Shown: piece after piece, positions 12,690-25,394 of the stretch | Layout: every line of letters begins with the position of its first letter | How positions within the stretch are numbered: position 1 is the first letter of the stretch | Assembly (NCBI GenBank): GCA_003117195.1 | Contig: BDSI01000107.1 | Span: forward strand, 159,926 to 223,925 | Length of the DNA: 64,000 nucleotides | From: Eudorina sp. 2006-703-Eu-15 | Lineage: Eukaryota > Chlorophyta > Chlorophyceae > Chlamydomonadales > Volvocaceae | Reading direction: 5' to 3' | The notes under the pieces: model-generated | Told to the model about the DNA's origin: nothing | Seen by the model: the letters and a program-made list of their open reading frames with translations, nothing else | Databases searched by the model: none | Translations under genes and position numbers: made by a program

Positions 12690-14071
12690 GCCTTTGCAAG
12701 CGCAGGAAGCGGTGAACGTCTCCTGGTGATCGTATTAGCGAAGACGTTCTTCGGTTCCTGTGCACTGAGGCTTCCTCTGTTATAACAAACTTATTAAACC
12801 TGCTGCTGGTGATCACTTCACTTCTCTTGATAGCCCGGTCGCTCTGATTTTTCTTGAGTTACAGGTAAGTACGACCCTGGGGTCCCGGAGCTGTTTTTCC
12901 TTTGAAGAGGTGGACATGCGTCTGTGCCTTCACCTCCGGCCCAAGGGGGAGGTATAGGAAATTGGTGGACATGTTCATACAGCGCTGCGGCCAGAGCGAA
13001 TACGGTAAGGGGGAGGCAAGGTACCACACTTTTGGCAACGTCCAGCGCGCCGCGGTACCCGCCTTGCGGCCTCGACGCGCCCAAGCCCTGTAGAAGCGCC
13101 CACCCGGCCTCCCCGTGGGGCCGGAAGAGCGCCCCGCCTGCCGCATGGAAGCGGAGGAAGGCGCGGGTTACTCCTCCACAACACATCACCGGGCCTGATG
13201 CCGGCCAACGCGCCCAGCCCCGAGACGACCGACACCGCAGCTCGAGTGGAGTGTGGCCGCGGCGGTTCGCTCCGCCACTCCTATTCCTAAGCGAGCACCA
13301 ACTTCGGGGGAGGGGGCCCACTCTCCCGGGCTGACGCCGGCCCAACCTCTGCACCCAGCAACCACCCCCGGGGCAGCCTCCCTCGGCGTGTCCGCGCCAC
13401 ACGATCGACACCTCGCTGACATGGGGTGCCGCAAGGCAATGACGACCGCGGTGCCGCAGCAACTCCGCGCGTCAGTTGGTCCACTCGGTCAGGGAGCGCC
13501 CCTTGCGGTTGAACCGGCTGCCATCGCGCCCCTCCTACCGTTACCCTCCCACTCACGTGCCGTACAAGGACCTGGACGCGCGTCCCACCCTGCGCCTTCG
13601 TGCGGGTCTCCCCGACGAAGATCTCGATCACTGGGGCTGTCGAAATCTGTCAAGGGTTCGTACATATTGCCCTCGTGCACAGAAGGACCGGGACGACCGC
13701 GGACGGGTGCATGCACGGGCGGGCGCAGGGTGTCCTCCATGCGAACCTGCCGCGGCGCATGGCCTCCACACCAAAGCTTGGTTCAGTCCATAGTGTTCCT
13801 TCCCCCTGCCCTGCCGCACGGTACGCCACACCTCATCCCATCCTCAGTCACCGCCTCGCCACCGTCTCACATGTTGTGTCCTACGCCCTCCCACACTCGC
13901 ACACCACCACCACCACCACCACCACCACCACCACCACCACCACCACCACGTAATCGTTCGACACACAAGCGGCGCAGTGTACACCGCTGCCGCAGAGCCA
14001 CGAGCGCATCGCGTTCACGTGCATGTTGCCGCGGGACGGGGTCACGCGCCCCATGGCAGGCAGGCTGGCCC
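12690..14071. other. Intergenic, no certain gene; (ACC)n tract
   Basis: Between the ankyrin start and the NIP7 stop I see no exon chain I can name. A minus frame around 13200-12980 (for example RAFLRFHAAGGALFRPHGEA) has GC-rich third positions and could be an exon fragment, but no joining partners were found. An (ACC)n microsatellite of about 15 repeats lies at 13903-13949. Confidence 0.5.
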
Positions 14072-16064
14072 TCACAGCTCGTCCTCGGCCCGGAGGAACT
14101 CGCCTGCATCCAGGGAGGGAGGGAGGTGGCGGGAGCGAGGGAGGGAGGGAGGGAGGGGTTACAGACGATACCGTAACAAGCGCACAACGAACCAGGGATG
14201 GGGCGGGTGGGCGCTGGAGATGTGGCAAGTGACCGTGTTGGAGAAGTCACCAAGAGGGCTGCGCCACAGCCCGCGGAGGCTCGTTGACACCGTACGCGTT
14301 GCATCGCTCCGAAACCTCTCTACCGGTAGCCCACCACCACCACCACCACCGGCGTGCAAGCAAGCGCCCAGGTACCCGCATGGCGTGTGCCGGCCCAGTG
14401 GCTTTTTAGGAGGGGCGCGCGGCGGCTACAAAGTTGGCTAAACTGAGCAAAACTGCATTGGCTGGTAAGGGACACATCTCCAGGATCTGCCTCTTCTACA
14501 TGCCCGCCAGCCCCGCCCCGGCCCCGACCCCCGGGCCCCGCCCTCTCCCCCCCCCCCCCCGGCCCCGGCCCCAAAACCCCTCCGCCCCGCCCCCTCCCCC
14601 GGCCCACCGCAGTCTGCCTGGTGGAAGGCCACCACCGCACTGGGGTCCAGGCTGCGGCACTCGTTGGTGGACTTGGCCGTCACCCCGAACCCCAGCGGAA
14701 TGTCCGCCATGTTGTAAATCACCGCGCCCGTGTAGGTGGGTGTGTTCTCCGTGATGCGCGCCAGGCCGCTCTTCAGCACGTTGTTGCCGTACAGGAACTG
14801 CATCTCCGCGGAGGGTTTGACCCAGATCTATGCGGGGCAGCGGATATACCGGTAGGAGATGGGTAGGCAACAGGGGAGAGGGGATGTACGGTAGGACATT
14901 TGTAGGCAGCAGGGGACGGGGGAGCAAGGGGAGGGGCGCAGAGACCAGAAGACTGGGGATGTGGGGGGAGCTGGAGGGCGGCTGCACGTGTGTGGAGTAC
15001 TCTTGAGGAGCCGCGCCGCAGAGGAGATGCATCCCAAGGGGGCCGTGCAGTGGCGGGTGGTGAGTCCCGGCATGCGCTGCAGGGTTGCAGAACGGGTGTG
15101 GCGCCGTGGAGCCAACCGGTTCGCGTCCCGCTTGGTCTGCCTCCTCCTCCTTCCAAGTGGACGAAAGCCTCCGTCCAAACCCTTTCATTGACAGACCTCC
15201 CATGGGCTGAGTTGTTTCGCCCGAGGCACAGTCGCCACGAACATCATTTTTTGGTTGGCCAAGAGCCAATCGCCGGGGTAGGTATCAAGGGTCGTACGAC
15301 TGGGGCGTGCAGCCGAGAGGTACGGCACGCAGTGGTTCCTTTCCCGTGATCGAACGCAAGGCGTATTACCCACCCACCTTGTACTTGGCGTACTGCGATA
15401 TGACGTCCAGTGCACCGATCGATAGTCGGAACTTCCCCGTGTGAGTAAGCTTCCCTATGCATGTGCCCAGGGACACCAGCTTGTCCCGGGCGATCTGCGG
15501 ATTAGCTCACAGGCGGGTAAGACATGCATGGTAAGACATGCATGATGTACACCTCCGCAGCAAGCGCAAGAGTTGGTAGAATTTCACTGACGTTCCAGAT
15601 GATTAGTTCAGGGAATGAATGGATGACTGTATGCATGTTACAGCGGACCCCAAAATGGACCATCGGTGGTTCTACTGGACGTGCAGGGCAGAGTGTGTGC
15701 CGAGCTGCCAGGAGGGGTGGCACTGGCCGGTGGCGAGGTACACCGAGACAGGGCCTGCGGCAGTCTCACGTTTGTGGCCTTCTTCATCAATTTCTCCTTG
15801 ACGTAAAACACTTTATTTTTGTGCATTCGAAAGCAGTAGGGCTCGTTGGGTCTATCGATGAGGTTCTTGATGCTTTTCCCAATGAACTTGTACAATTTCT
15901 CAAACACCATTTTCGTCTCCTGCAGGTACGGGGCCATGGGAATGACGGAGTGTAGGCTTGCAGCACACCACGGTCCCACGGTCCAGGCTGTCGGCGGCAT
16001 GACGAATTGTTGCACAGGAAAATGCACTTCAACGTTTCATTACCTCCTCTGTTAATGGTCTCAT
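14072..16064 (-). CDS. NIP7: 60S ribosome biogenesis factor NIP7
   Basis: Five exons, 16064-16044, 15919-15770, 15494-15378, 14827-14608 and 14103-14072, give 179 aa, against 180 in human NIP7. The protein starts [16 protein letters not shown] and ends [15 protein letters not shown]. The N-terminal half is the NIP7 pre-PUA domain. The C-terminal half (from about residue 97, [20 protein letters not shown] onward) is the RNA-binding PUA domain. NIP7 is a nucleolar factor needed for pre-60S maturation and 27S pre-rRNA processing. The 7-codon first exon and 10-codon last exon were found by phase and family alignment and have canonical splice ends. Its ATG is 326 bp from the divergent LC3-like gene. 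Intron 2 contains a GTTACAGCGGACCCC repeat. Confidence 0.95.
15633..15647 (+). repeat. GTTACAGCGGACCCC dispersed motif
   Basis: The 15-base string is identical at 51443-51457. Related forms occur near 9561 (GTTACAGCGTACCCC), 39503 (TTTACAGCGGGCCCC) and, on the minus strand, near 42935 (CGTTACAGCGGCAATG). Several copies are preceded by ATGAATG-like sequence. This copy lies in NIP7 intron 2. Confidence 0.55.
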
Positions 16065-16390
16065 TTTTCTTCCGGTTAGAGTTAAGCTTTCTTAATTCTA
16101 ATAAAAACTCCCACGTGAGTTCAGCAGAGGGATAACCTTAAACGCGTTGCTCTCGCGAGGTTGAGTATTAATGAATGTTATTAGCCTAGTGTGCAAGGCC
16201 GGAACCAAAACAGGTCGGTAAAGTCGATTCCGTACAACGAGAATTCGGTTCGAACGTAAACCCAGAATTCCATTATTCGATGCTGTATGCTCTACTGTAG
16301 TTGATATGCTGTACCTGATTGACCTCAGATGTGCATGTCCTTTCCGACCAAGTACATAGTTACATTTGACTGAGTTGCGAAGTCACAGCG
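16065..16390. promoter_or_regulatory. Divergent promoter region NIP7 / LC3-like gene
   Basis: This AT-richer 326-bp spacer separates two head-to-head start codons, so it must carry both 5' UTRs and core promoters. No clear TATA box or named element could be assigned. Confidence 0.5.
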
Positions 16391-17699
16391 ATGACCGCAT
16401 TGCTTCCACCCGTTCAATATCACATCGAAACTGATGCAGAACTTGAAGCAAAGCTTGCAAGCAAGGGCCTGAAAGGTGGGCAAGCATGTCAGACGCTGTC
16501 AACCCATCGAACGTTCGCTGAACAGCGGGTTTACAAGCACTCTTGCTCTGACAGTGGTGGAGATCTTCTCGGAATGGTGTGGGCCATGCAAAAGCGTTCT
16601 TCCCACCTTCCGACGTATCCGCTTGGACCGGGACGACGAGAACGCCCTGCTGTTTCTCACGGTATGTCTTCCGCCACCTTACATAGCGTCGCAAATGCTC
16701 ACGGCCCAACCTAAACCCTGTCGCACAGGTGTGTGCGGAGAAATGCAATTTCCTTGAAGCAGCCAAGGAACACCGCGGAAAGTCCGAACCCCTCTTCCTA
16801 CTGTACCGGGTAGGGCCGCAGGCCGCGTGGCGCTGGGTTTGCCTCCCTGACCTTGTTCAGTGGGTGCAGGCTTGGGAAGTGTGGCTCTTCCCAAAATCCT
16901 CAGGGTGCCTGCGTGTATGCAGCCGCGGCCGATGCTCACGGATGCGTATGCTGAGCCCGTGGTGCAACGGGTTTTCGCCATCCGTCCTGGCGCGTGCATC
17001 CGGGCTCAACGTTCGGTGATTGGTCACGGCTCTGGATTCGGCTGCAAACCAGTAGGAAATGAATGCGCTCTTGGTATGATGCCGTCGTGTATTGCCGCGC
17101 CTGGCTGTCGAGGTCTGTCGTCTGTGCCTGCTGTGCGGCCCTGCTGCGTTAACTCTGCAGAATGGGCAGATGAAGGCGAGGATTGAAGGCGCCAACACGC
17201 CCGCGCTCAATCAGCAGGTGCTGACGCTGACACCGGCAAATGCTGACGTGGACGACCTGGAGGTACGGCAGCTGGGGACGAGGGTGTAGGGCGGGAGCCT
17301 ACCGAGCCCAAGGGCCACTAACAAACGCGACTCGGGGCGCTGTGCATGGACCTTGCGTTCCGGAATGAGCAATTATATCAACACGTCTCGGTCGCGCACA
17401 CTTCAGGTGCAGTCAGTTCCCCCTGCCGGCAATACTAATGCCTTTGCGCGCTTGCCAGCTCCTCCCGACGGGAGAGAAACAGTGCCGGGGAGTGGTGGCC
17501 GGGGTCGTGCTTCGGAGGTCATTTGATAGCTCCAAGCACTTGCATGAGCACTGTCTGACGCTCAGAAGTTGCGCCTTATGGCCGGCCCATTGATCCGACA
17601 CTTCAGGAGAACCCGATCTACCTGGCGAAGATGGAGCGAGAGCGCATCGCGCGCGGGGAGACGGTCAAGGACTCCAAGGGCGGCAAGAAGAAGAAATGA
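16391..17699 (+). CDS. DLC3: Thioredoxin-like outer dynein arm light chain (LC3-type)
   Basis: Five exons, 16391-16475, 16555-16661, 16729-16809, 17161-17262 and 17607-17699, give 155 aa. Residues 29 onward (VVEIFSEWCGPCKSVLPTF) carry the thioredoxin active site WCGPC. They continue through CAEKCNFLEAAKEHRGKSEP and LFLLYRNGQMKARIEGANTP, the pattern of the ciliary thioredoxins (Chlamydomonas outer-arm dynein LC3, the thioredoxin domain of animal NME8/NME9). The C-terminus is a short basic tail ending GGKKKK. It probably binds an outer-arm dynein heavy chain in the axoneme and confers redox sensing. All splice sites are GT/AG and phases close. The exact paralogue (LC3 versus LC5) is inferred from length and the long C-terminal extension. 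Confidence 0.87.
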
Positions 17700-19817
17700 G
17701 CAGCAAGAGGCATCGCCGGAAGACCGGACGACGCTGACCGTGCCTGACGGCGTGTGGTGTGCGCCCAGGGACGCTTTCTCTGAATGCACAGCCTGGGCAC
17801 TGCACTTGACTACTTGTACTCGTGCCGGCAAGGGGCGCGCCACGGCCACGCGCCGTGCGTGTTGTGACCATCTGTATCCGCTGGTGATGCACGCGTCGGA
17901 ACACATTAGGACGTCCGGAGGTGTCCTTGGGGAATGAGTACGTAGGGCCCTGGCAGCTGCATCGACTGAGACGGTTGCCTTCGCACCGGGCGGCCCGTGG
18001 AGCTGCTGGCCGTGTTTCGGTGGTGGGAAGGAATGGAAGCAGGAGCCCACACATCGCGTGAACCATTGAACTTGTTGGGATTTCTGGAGCGGCACCTGTA
18101 CCGGCACGGTGTCCCCCAACCGGAGCATGATGTGTCGATTCCCTGGGGACGGGGTACGGAAACCGCTGCACTTGCACGTGCCGCTCAGGAGCGCATTCGG
18201 AGAGGCCCCTGGAGAGGCGCTGCTGGTGCCCGTGAAGCCTGGGGGCGGGGGCCGCATGGACCCGCACGGGGTGTGAAGGGGACTCGCCGAGGTGGGGAAG
18301 CGGGCATCGATGAACGAAGCGGGGAGGGGAAGGCTCCAGGGTGCAGGGTGGATGTGAGGGCACCAACACTTCGGAAAGCGAACTGATCGAGATCAAGGCC
18401 TTGAAGCGGTGTTCATGGTCGAAGGATACCGTGTATTATTTGGGGCACGAGCGCGGTATGGGTTGAGCCCTGTACGTCCTTGTATATGAAGTCCATGGAA
18501 TCAGCTTGCACGTCCTCTTCTCTAATCTTATCAGGAATCTAACCGGGCAATAAGTAAAAAGCTCCATGTTCTATTTGTCCCGTCACTTGCAAAGTGTCGT
18601 CCGCCTGGGCATACATCCCCATCGGCTACAAACCTCCATCAAGATGACGTTGCACGGTGTGGGTGGATGCATACGCTCTCCCTCTTGTTTCCTGTGGCGT
18701 TGTGATGCCACCGGGGTTGCTTCACTGCATTGGCGGCGGAGTTCCGCGCGGGGTATCTGTGGTAGGCACAAACGCACCCTCTGGGGAGGTCCCCTGCAGC
18801 AGTCATCCACTATTTGACCATCCCCAGCAGGATCCCAGCACATGACCGTCACAGACACGGACAACAGCAGTACGGTACGGCGTAGTATAGGAAAGAGCTG
18901 GAGTTACTTTCGGGGACTTGCCATACCAGATGTCACTGCCGCACGTCGGTATCCGTACCCCCACGTCCTCTCCCTGACCAGACCGCCTCTCGAGCACTCA
19001 TCCACGTGCCCTCGTCCTCCACATCACTGAGGATCTCTGCGATTCAATTCCTAGAGAATTATGGCTGAACATTTGCAGGCACCCCACGCTAGGACGCGTG
19101 CATTTAGTAGATCTGTTGGCAGCCTTATCAAAAGTCGCCAAGGATCACACGTGTCAGGTGAGAGGACTCGAGCAGCCTTGTGCTGCAGTGTGACCGCATG
19201 GGACGCATGAATCATTTTTAATGGTACGTGGTTGGTTCTAATTAATGATTTTGCACAGTTTCCGTCGGGTGCCATTCCGCATGCGAAGCGAAACATCGCA
19301 AAGAAGGGGCCAACTTGAACTGAGAGAGGCTTGCGGAGGGATTCCCTACCTCAAACATCCAATTTTAGTAATTTAGATGGTATGTAAGGGTAGCGCGTTT
19401 CGCTGGTTTCCATGTCAGTTGCCGTATCAACTGACAGCTGCTCATATTGTGCTGCCGAACCTTTGCAATCCATTGGAATATTATTGAGACACTTCTATCT
19501 CAAAACCAATAGCTCAACCATATGATATTCCATTGAAACGCTTTGTGCTCACGTCAAACTTGCCATCTTGGTTTGGAGAAAACAGTATCAGTATTTGGAG
19601 TATTTTTGAACTACTTATCATAATAATACGTAAATAGCATAACCGCCGGCTTGGGGAAGGAAGGTGACCGTTTCGCGACTCTTCACTTCAAAGTTCAGCG
19701 GAGATTGTTGGGGCCGCAAATGACACCGGATTCCTTGAGTGGTAACTTATCACTACTGTACGCTATAATTGCGTTAAATCCGATGTCTCACAGTTCCCTC
19801 TCCACCCCCCCTTACCG
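17700..19817. other. Intergenic, no supported gene
   Basis: Open frames exist (for example minus strand 17665-18396) but none has motif support or convincing splice partners. 19300-19800 is clearly AT-richer than the rest of the window. Confidence 0.55.
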
Positions 19818-21495
19818 ATGGACATAGCCGCGACAACTGGTAGCAGCCAGCGCTATAATGACCGTAAAACAAACCTCATAGAGCTTTATCGTCGGCCGCT
19901 ACGAAGAGCTGGGCCGAAACCCCAGACGGACACACAAGGTGAGTGACCACTCCGGTGTCCCGGGGGCAGACGTCAGCAATGTTAAATGTGATTTTCCCTG
20001 ACGAGTTTGCCGGCCTGCAGGAAAGCATGTACGCCTCCGTGGCAAAGGTGTGGGGCCCCCTGAGGCCAAGGAGTGGGCGTATCATCCAGCCAAGCACTTC
20101 GTTCCTGGGAAGAGTTTCGTGTCGTCCGTGTAAGTCAGGTTTGACCGGGGTTCACAGAATGCGGTACCGTTCATGCACAGTACGCGCATGAAGACATAGC
20201 CAGCACCGCATTTGGTTACAGGCTTTGGCGCTGATGGTGTCCCCCGAAAGCTGTAGTTTCTGTCGTCGTCCACCCATGCTTCGTTGCGTCAGGAATCGTG
20301 GTGGCGCCCCCAAACCCCATGACCGCGCTTGGGCCACCTGCAAACGTACCTTTGCGCCACCTTCGCCACTTTGTGTTGCCCGAACCTTACGCTTGCCAGG
20401 TTTCCGCTGATTCAACAGAAGTACCCATCCACCCCACCGGCGCTGCTCCGCACCTCGGTGCGGTTGTCAGACCGCGCGTACGAGGCGCACCTGGCAGGTG
20501 GAGCCGCGTCGGTCGTATCCCCGGTATGTTGCTGCACCGGGGTGCCATCCGCATGAAGAGCCTGGTTGGAACATTGTAGCGCGTGGCTGTCCTTTCGTAG
20601 ACCACGTTGGGGCCCGGGATGTGGTCCACCATCTGCGTGCCACGAGTTGATCCGCACGCCTTAGGGTTGACCCCCGCCCTTTGCTGCCTGCAGCCGCCAG
20701 CGCACAGGCCGCTGCGGCGGCCAGGCACGGCAGGGCCCGGCACGGCCCGCGTGCTTTGCATCGTCCCTCCAGGTGTGGATGATCCGCCGGTGCCAACTTA
20801 CGCGCTCTTGGGCACCGCACGACGAGGTAGGTGCGCATATACGCCTAATGGTCGGCAAGACATCGATAGCTTATGTGAGATTCATAAGGGCGCATTAGTA
20901 CCGATGTCCTTAACCCGGGCGTCAGACCAACTTCGTGGCCGCTGCCCCTCTTCTCTCTCCTCTGGGGTGATGTACCTTTTCCGAGTGCAGATGTGTTCGT
21001 CACGTCCAGGCCCACCACGGCGCCCGCGTGTGTGCTGCTCACCAAGAAGCAGACACGCGTGGGATACGACAAAGCGCGTGGCGCCTACGAAGATGTGTTT
21101 AGGTACCGGCATTCCGCGGGCATCTGCCCTCGGGACTACAAGGTAAGAGCAATGTCTCCGAATGCTGCGCAAATGTCGTGGAATGCTGCGCAAACGTGAA
21201 TGCTCTTTTGCACGGATTGTATTGTTCCCTCCTTGTGATCGAGACGAGGATTTACATGGTGGACTCCCACTTGTGCCCTTTTCCCTCTCGGGTGCAGTGG
21301 ACTCACGGTAATTTCGGCGCCCTTAAGGTCTCCCGGTTCCCTCGCGGCCTCGTGCAGATGACGGCAGAGCGCACGACAGCCCCGCAGTTGACCACCCCGT
21401 CAACCAACCAGGCTCGAAGCAACTTTTTCGACACCCGCAACAGCTACCAGTTCAACCGGATGCGGGGCCAAATGTCCGAAGTGCTCGTGTCGTGA
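19818..21495 (+). CDS. Unassigned 225-aa basic protein, five exons
   Basis: Exons 19818-19938, 20021-20129, 20400-20497, 20991-21142 and 21298-21495 join with GT/AG borders and matching phases to a 225-aa protein from ATG to TGA. It is basic and proline-rich, with no membrane segment and no domain I recognise. Segments such as EWAYHPAKHFVPGKSFVSSV and QQKYPSTPPALLRTSVRLSD, and the end SNFFDTRNSYQFNRMRGQM, resemble in style small axonemal microtubule-associated (inner-lumen) proteins. That resemblance is only an impression, though the nearby dynein light-chain gene shows the organism has cilia. The phase match across all four introns is the main support. A TGTAA lies 29 bases past the stop. 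Confidence 0.7.
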
Positions 21496-21523
21496 TCGTC
21501 ATGAATATTCACGGCAGCAACGA

Positions 21524-21528
21524 TGTAA
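21524..21528 (+). terminator. TGTAA poly(A) signal
   Basis: TGTAA, the chlorophycean polyadenylation signal, lies 29 nt past the stop of the 225-aa gene. Confidence 0.5.
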
Positions 21529-22088
21529 TGGTGGTGAAGCCGGGATGGTGGACTGGTGTTACGTAGTAGGAAGGGGTTTCTCGCGAGACCAATTTTCTGC
21601 CGTAGCCCACAGGCACGAAGTATAAGCCATTTATCACGATGCGACTTTATCGGCTGCCTGAGTGGCCTAGAGGTGGATGGGTACTTCACTCGCCAGTGCG
21701 CTTGAAGTTGCCAGGGCCAGGGCCGCATCGACTCTCTCCAACCTAACTGCATGCAGGACTGCTAGATATGGGTATACAGAACGTTTCATGGTGTACTGTT
21801 TGGTTTCGAGGAACCTGTGAATTCTTACGAACTGCAATATGCCATATCATGATGTTACCATTAACCGGCCCATATGACATGGGACTCTTGTTGGTGAACA
21901 CCCAGTCGTACATCAAAGCTGCGAGATCATTCTTTGTCATGTAACCATGCCTTCTGACAAAAGCTACTCGGGACATAGCCAATTCGCCTCTTGGCAAGGT
22001 ACGCCAGACCTTACTGGTGAGATATCCTCATTCCAGTCACGTGTTACAAGTGCGGCTCTCGGTCAAACCCCAAGACAGCTGCTCACGC

Positions 22089-23995
22089 TCAAGCGTCGGG
22101 GACCTCGATGGTGCCCTCGTTGATCTGCAAGGGCGGCATGTACGAGGGGCAACAAGGCAGGAGGGAGGGACGTCAAATTCCGTGTGTCAAGGCCTCGACG
22201 ACCCGTTCCAGGGCCGACGGATCATGCGTCAGTCGGGTCCACTAGAGACTGCATAATACAACTAGGCGCGCACCTTCCGTTCCCACGGCTTGCGATCGCG
22301 CCCCGACGGCGTACCACCCCGACCCAAAATCCTATTTCAGTATGTTTACAGCATCGCCCAACCCTTGATGTCGGGGCTACTTCCATTTCGTTCCCCCCAT
22401 TTCTCGACCCTCAAGGTGATACAATTCCTCGACCCCACCCAGAAGGTCATACAAGTCCTCGACCCTCAACGTGATACAGAAAGCGACGAACACAACTCCA
22501 ACATGAACTGCCAACGTTCCCCTGCACTATCGGAACCATTGTCGCACCGAAACGGACTCACGCCCAGGTTAATGCTCGTGTTACAGCAGTGCTATCGCTT
22601 AAAGGCCTGAACGCAGAGCGCCACGGGCGTCCCCTGCGGCACATTCTGATAGCATGAATTCCCCGATCATGAATTCCCCGATTTCGAATGATGCCTGATT
22701 CTCGCGCAAGGTCCCACGGGCCGCAACAGCCGGTATGCATGCGAGCATGTCTCCCTGCTTGACTCCGTAACGATCCCATTTCACGGACCCCAAGGATACG
22801 ATCCCCATGCCCCAAATTCCGCTGCGCTGACTGCACTGAATACCGGATCCCACTGCTTCACTGACAAAACCCAGATTCTCGATTATTTCACTGTTAGCTA
22901 CTGGCTTCGTGGTGCGCCTTGCCGCTGTGCGGACGCAGCCGGCCTCACTTCGCTCCGCTGAGCTGAACGTCCCTGCTTAAGGATACAGAATCGTGCCGAG
23001 TTCCCTGCCAGAGATCCATAGTCGACGTGCCGGGGACACCGTAGCTTGCCCATGTGAGATGGGTGGTTTTAAAGACCCAGACCACAAGACTCACAACCCG
23101 CAACAATACTCGTCCACGCAACATTCTTGCGTTGCAACCAACCGTGTCCATGATTTCGCCACATATGCTGCCCACACGCGCCGCCCACGCAATTTCCGCG
23201 TGGCTTAGCGCGTCCATGACCCGCCCACCCGGGCCCCAACCCCAACCCCGGGTCCCATCCCAACTGCCGCCCCATACCCACCGCCTCGATGACATCCCGC
23301 GGGTCCTTGCCGTCCACCTTGCAGCCCACAGACACGGCTGTCCCAAGAATCTCCTTGCAGCCGTTCGCCAGGTCCTTGGCGCAGCTGCGCGGCCGCATCA
23401 CACGCGCGATCTCAATGATGTCCGACATCGAGACGCTGCCAGAGTGCTTGATGTTCTTCTCCTGCGCGACAGGGGGCGCCAGCGGCAGCTGTTGAGGATG
23501 GCGATGAACAGCGCCAAGCTGGACTGACCCGCGATAGACTTTGTTGCCAATTCCAATTTGGAGGCTGAAACTTGTTATTCATACTATTCATATAGCTGAA
23601 ATAATGCAGCTAGAAACAGCTGGGCAAATTCGTGCGTAAGCCTTCCCATGTGCCGGCGGCTGGGCTGCTGCAAATAGTCCGTTTACATACGCTCCACCAA
23701 GCATGCCCACCTTCTTGCGGTCCCGCACAGGCTCCTTCAGGGCCTTAATGACCAGCGCGGCCGCCGAGGGAATGACCGAAATCTTCGCCTGGCGGTTCTG
23801 GACCGTCAGCTTGACGGTAATGCGCAGGCCCTTCCAGTCCTTGGCTGTCTCCTTGGCGATATCCTCACCAATCTTCTTGGGCGACAGACCCAGAGGACCG
23901 ATTTTAGGAGCCAGCGAGGAGGCGGCACCGACCTCGCCACCCGTCACACGCACGCACACCTCCACCACATCATTCGGGTCGAACTTCGGCGGCAT
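22089..23995 (-). CDS. RPL12: 60S ribosomal protein L12 (uL11)
   Basis: Three exons, 23995-23711, 23461-23282 and 22124-22089, give 166 aa. The start [20 protein letters not shown] is diagnostic. It continues with the rRNA-binding region ([40 protein letters not shown]) and the C-terminal half [20 protein letters not shown]. The last exon encodes [12 protein letters not shown]12 binds the GTPase-associated centre of 25/28S rRNA at the base of the P stalk. Intron 2 is unusually long for this window (1157 bp). The final exon was found by phase and by similarity of the tail to other L12 proteins. Confidence 0.97.
22402..22483 (+). repeat. Three imperfect tandem units in RPL12 intron 2
   Basis: CTCGACCC followed by CAAGGTGATACA-like sequence recurs three times with a period of about 25-30 bases. 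A separate direct repeat CATGAATTCCCCGAT occurs twice near 22655-22682. Confidence 0.6.
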
Positions 23996-25394
23996 GGTGA
24001 CTCAATTTGCCCCTAAAGTCTGGAAAGAGGGAACCCTTGGGGTCCATCCCCAGTGATGTGAACCCGAGAGCTCCAGGGAGGCGCGCGCGACGTTTGCTTA
24101 ACAGGAGCTGAAACTTCAATAAATATCAGTGTATTCTATTCGTTCTGGACTATATTGTACACCGATAAACCATGCAACGGATAGCATATGAGTGTTGCCA
24201 CTGAAAGCGTCTCACTGTCGCATCAGACCAGGTTGCACCGACACCCCATGTGCACGATTAAGTTGCTGTGCATTACTCTATCGTGCATGTTTACGAAGAC
24301 ATAACGTGGACGTAGCGTATGAAGCGTCGTGCTTCGTCCTTCGTGACAACCATAATATGCAGAAGCTGTATGAACTGCGTACATGTGGCCTACTGTATTT
24401 TATGTAGTCAGCTCGGAAAAGGCAAGCGTCGCGGCGACAACTGGTCCTGCCTTCAGGCTAGTTAGTTGCAGACGACGCGCTTGTAACGAAAACCTGCTGC
24501 ATTCTCATGGTGCAGCCATTGTGCTCATTTTTACCAGATTCCATAGTGTTACAGCATAGCAATTAGCAAATCAGTCTGTCAGTGATTGCGGTTTGCGGTT
24601 TGTACTACCAACGGCAATTACCTGCGGAGGCGCACACGCTCGCTCACTGTTCGACGGGCCACGCCTGCTCAGACCATGAAGGTGCCAGTTCTCCCTTGTG
24701 CAATCTTGCCTTCTGCGCTCGAGGAAGGACGCACGCGTCATGAATTCGGGGACTTGTGTCCGCAACCCCATACGCGGTTGGGAGCAGAGACTGCGCGTTC
24801 AGATGGAGCATTGGGCTGGGGCTGAGGGGCTCATTTGGGTTCTTGTTAACTCGCTGCCAACGTATGCAGCACGTCCGAGGCAGCCGGCGAGACGATACCT
24901 AATTACATGGCCCTAACCACTGAAGGACCCAGGGTGCACACAAAGTACCCAATACCGTCGCCTGAAGCGTCGATACCTGTAGCCGGAGTGGGCCAGAGAA
25001 TTTCAGAGAGTGGATCCAAACCCTCATCCGCATCATCCAATGGACGAAGAAAAGGGGTCTGTGGGCGAAAACAAAACCACATCTGGCACCTGCAATTAAA
25101 CCCCAGCATCAAGTGATCCAACCCTTTCGTTCAGACCTGTCAGCGCGGGTCGCCAACCAACACCCTTACTCTCGACCGTACCACACATCACTCCTGGTTT
25201 GCGTGACGCAGGCGCAGCACCACCCGGCAGCATCGCTACCTGTTGATCACTCATCACGCACACTGAAAGCAAAGTCACTCTGACCGGTTGGCCACAGGAC
25301 GGTTCTGCCCGTCCTCCACGACATGCAGCAGCTGATTCCGAAGAGGCAGCAGCGCCATGCCAAACTGTGACTGCGCGGTGTTTGACGTCACTCT
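23996..25394. other. Intergenic between RPL12 start and TSA stop
   Basis: It contains the RPL12 5' flank and the TSA 3' flank. No other gene is supported. A TTACA (TGTAA on the minus strand) at 24903-24907 is the nearest candidate poly(A) signal for TSA but is about 490 bp from its stop. Confidence 0.5.

Noticed and set aside
20694..20772. Possible Ala/Arg-rich exon (AASAQAAAAARHGRA)
   Set aside because: Bordered by AG and GT, but the flanking exons join in phase without it and its inclusion would break the next exon's phase.
21650..21740. TGGCCTAGAGG A-box-like string
   Set aside because: No B box at the right distance and no cloverleaf.
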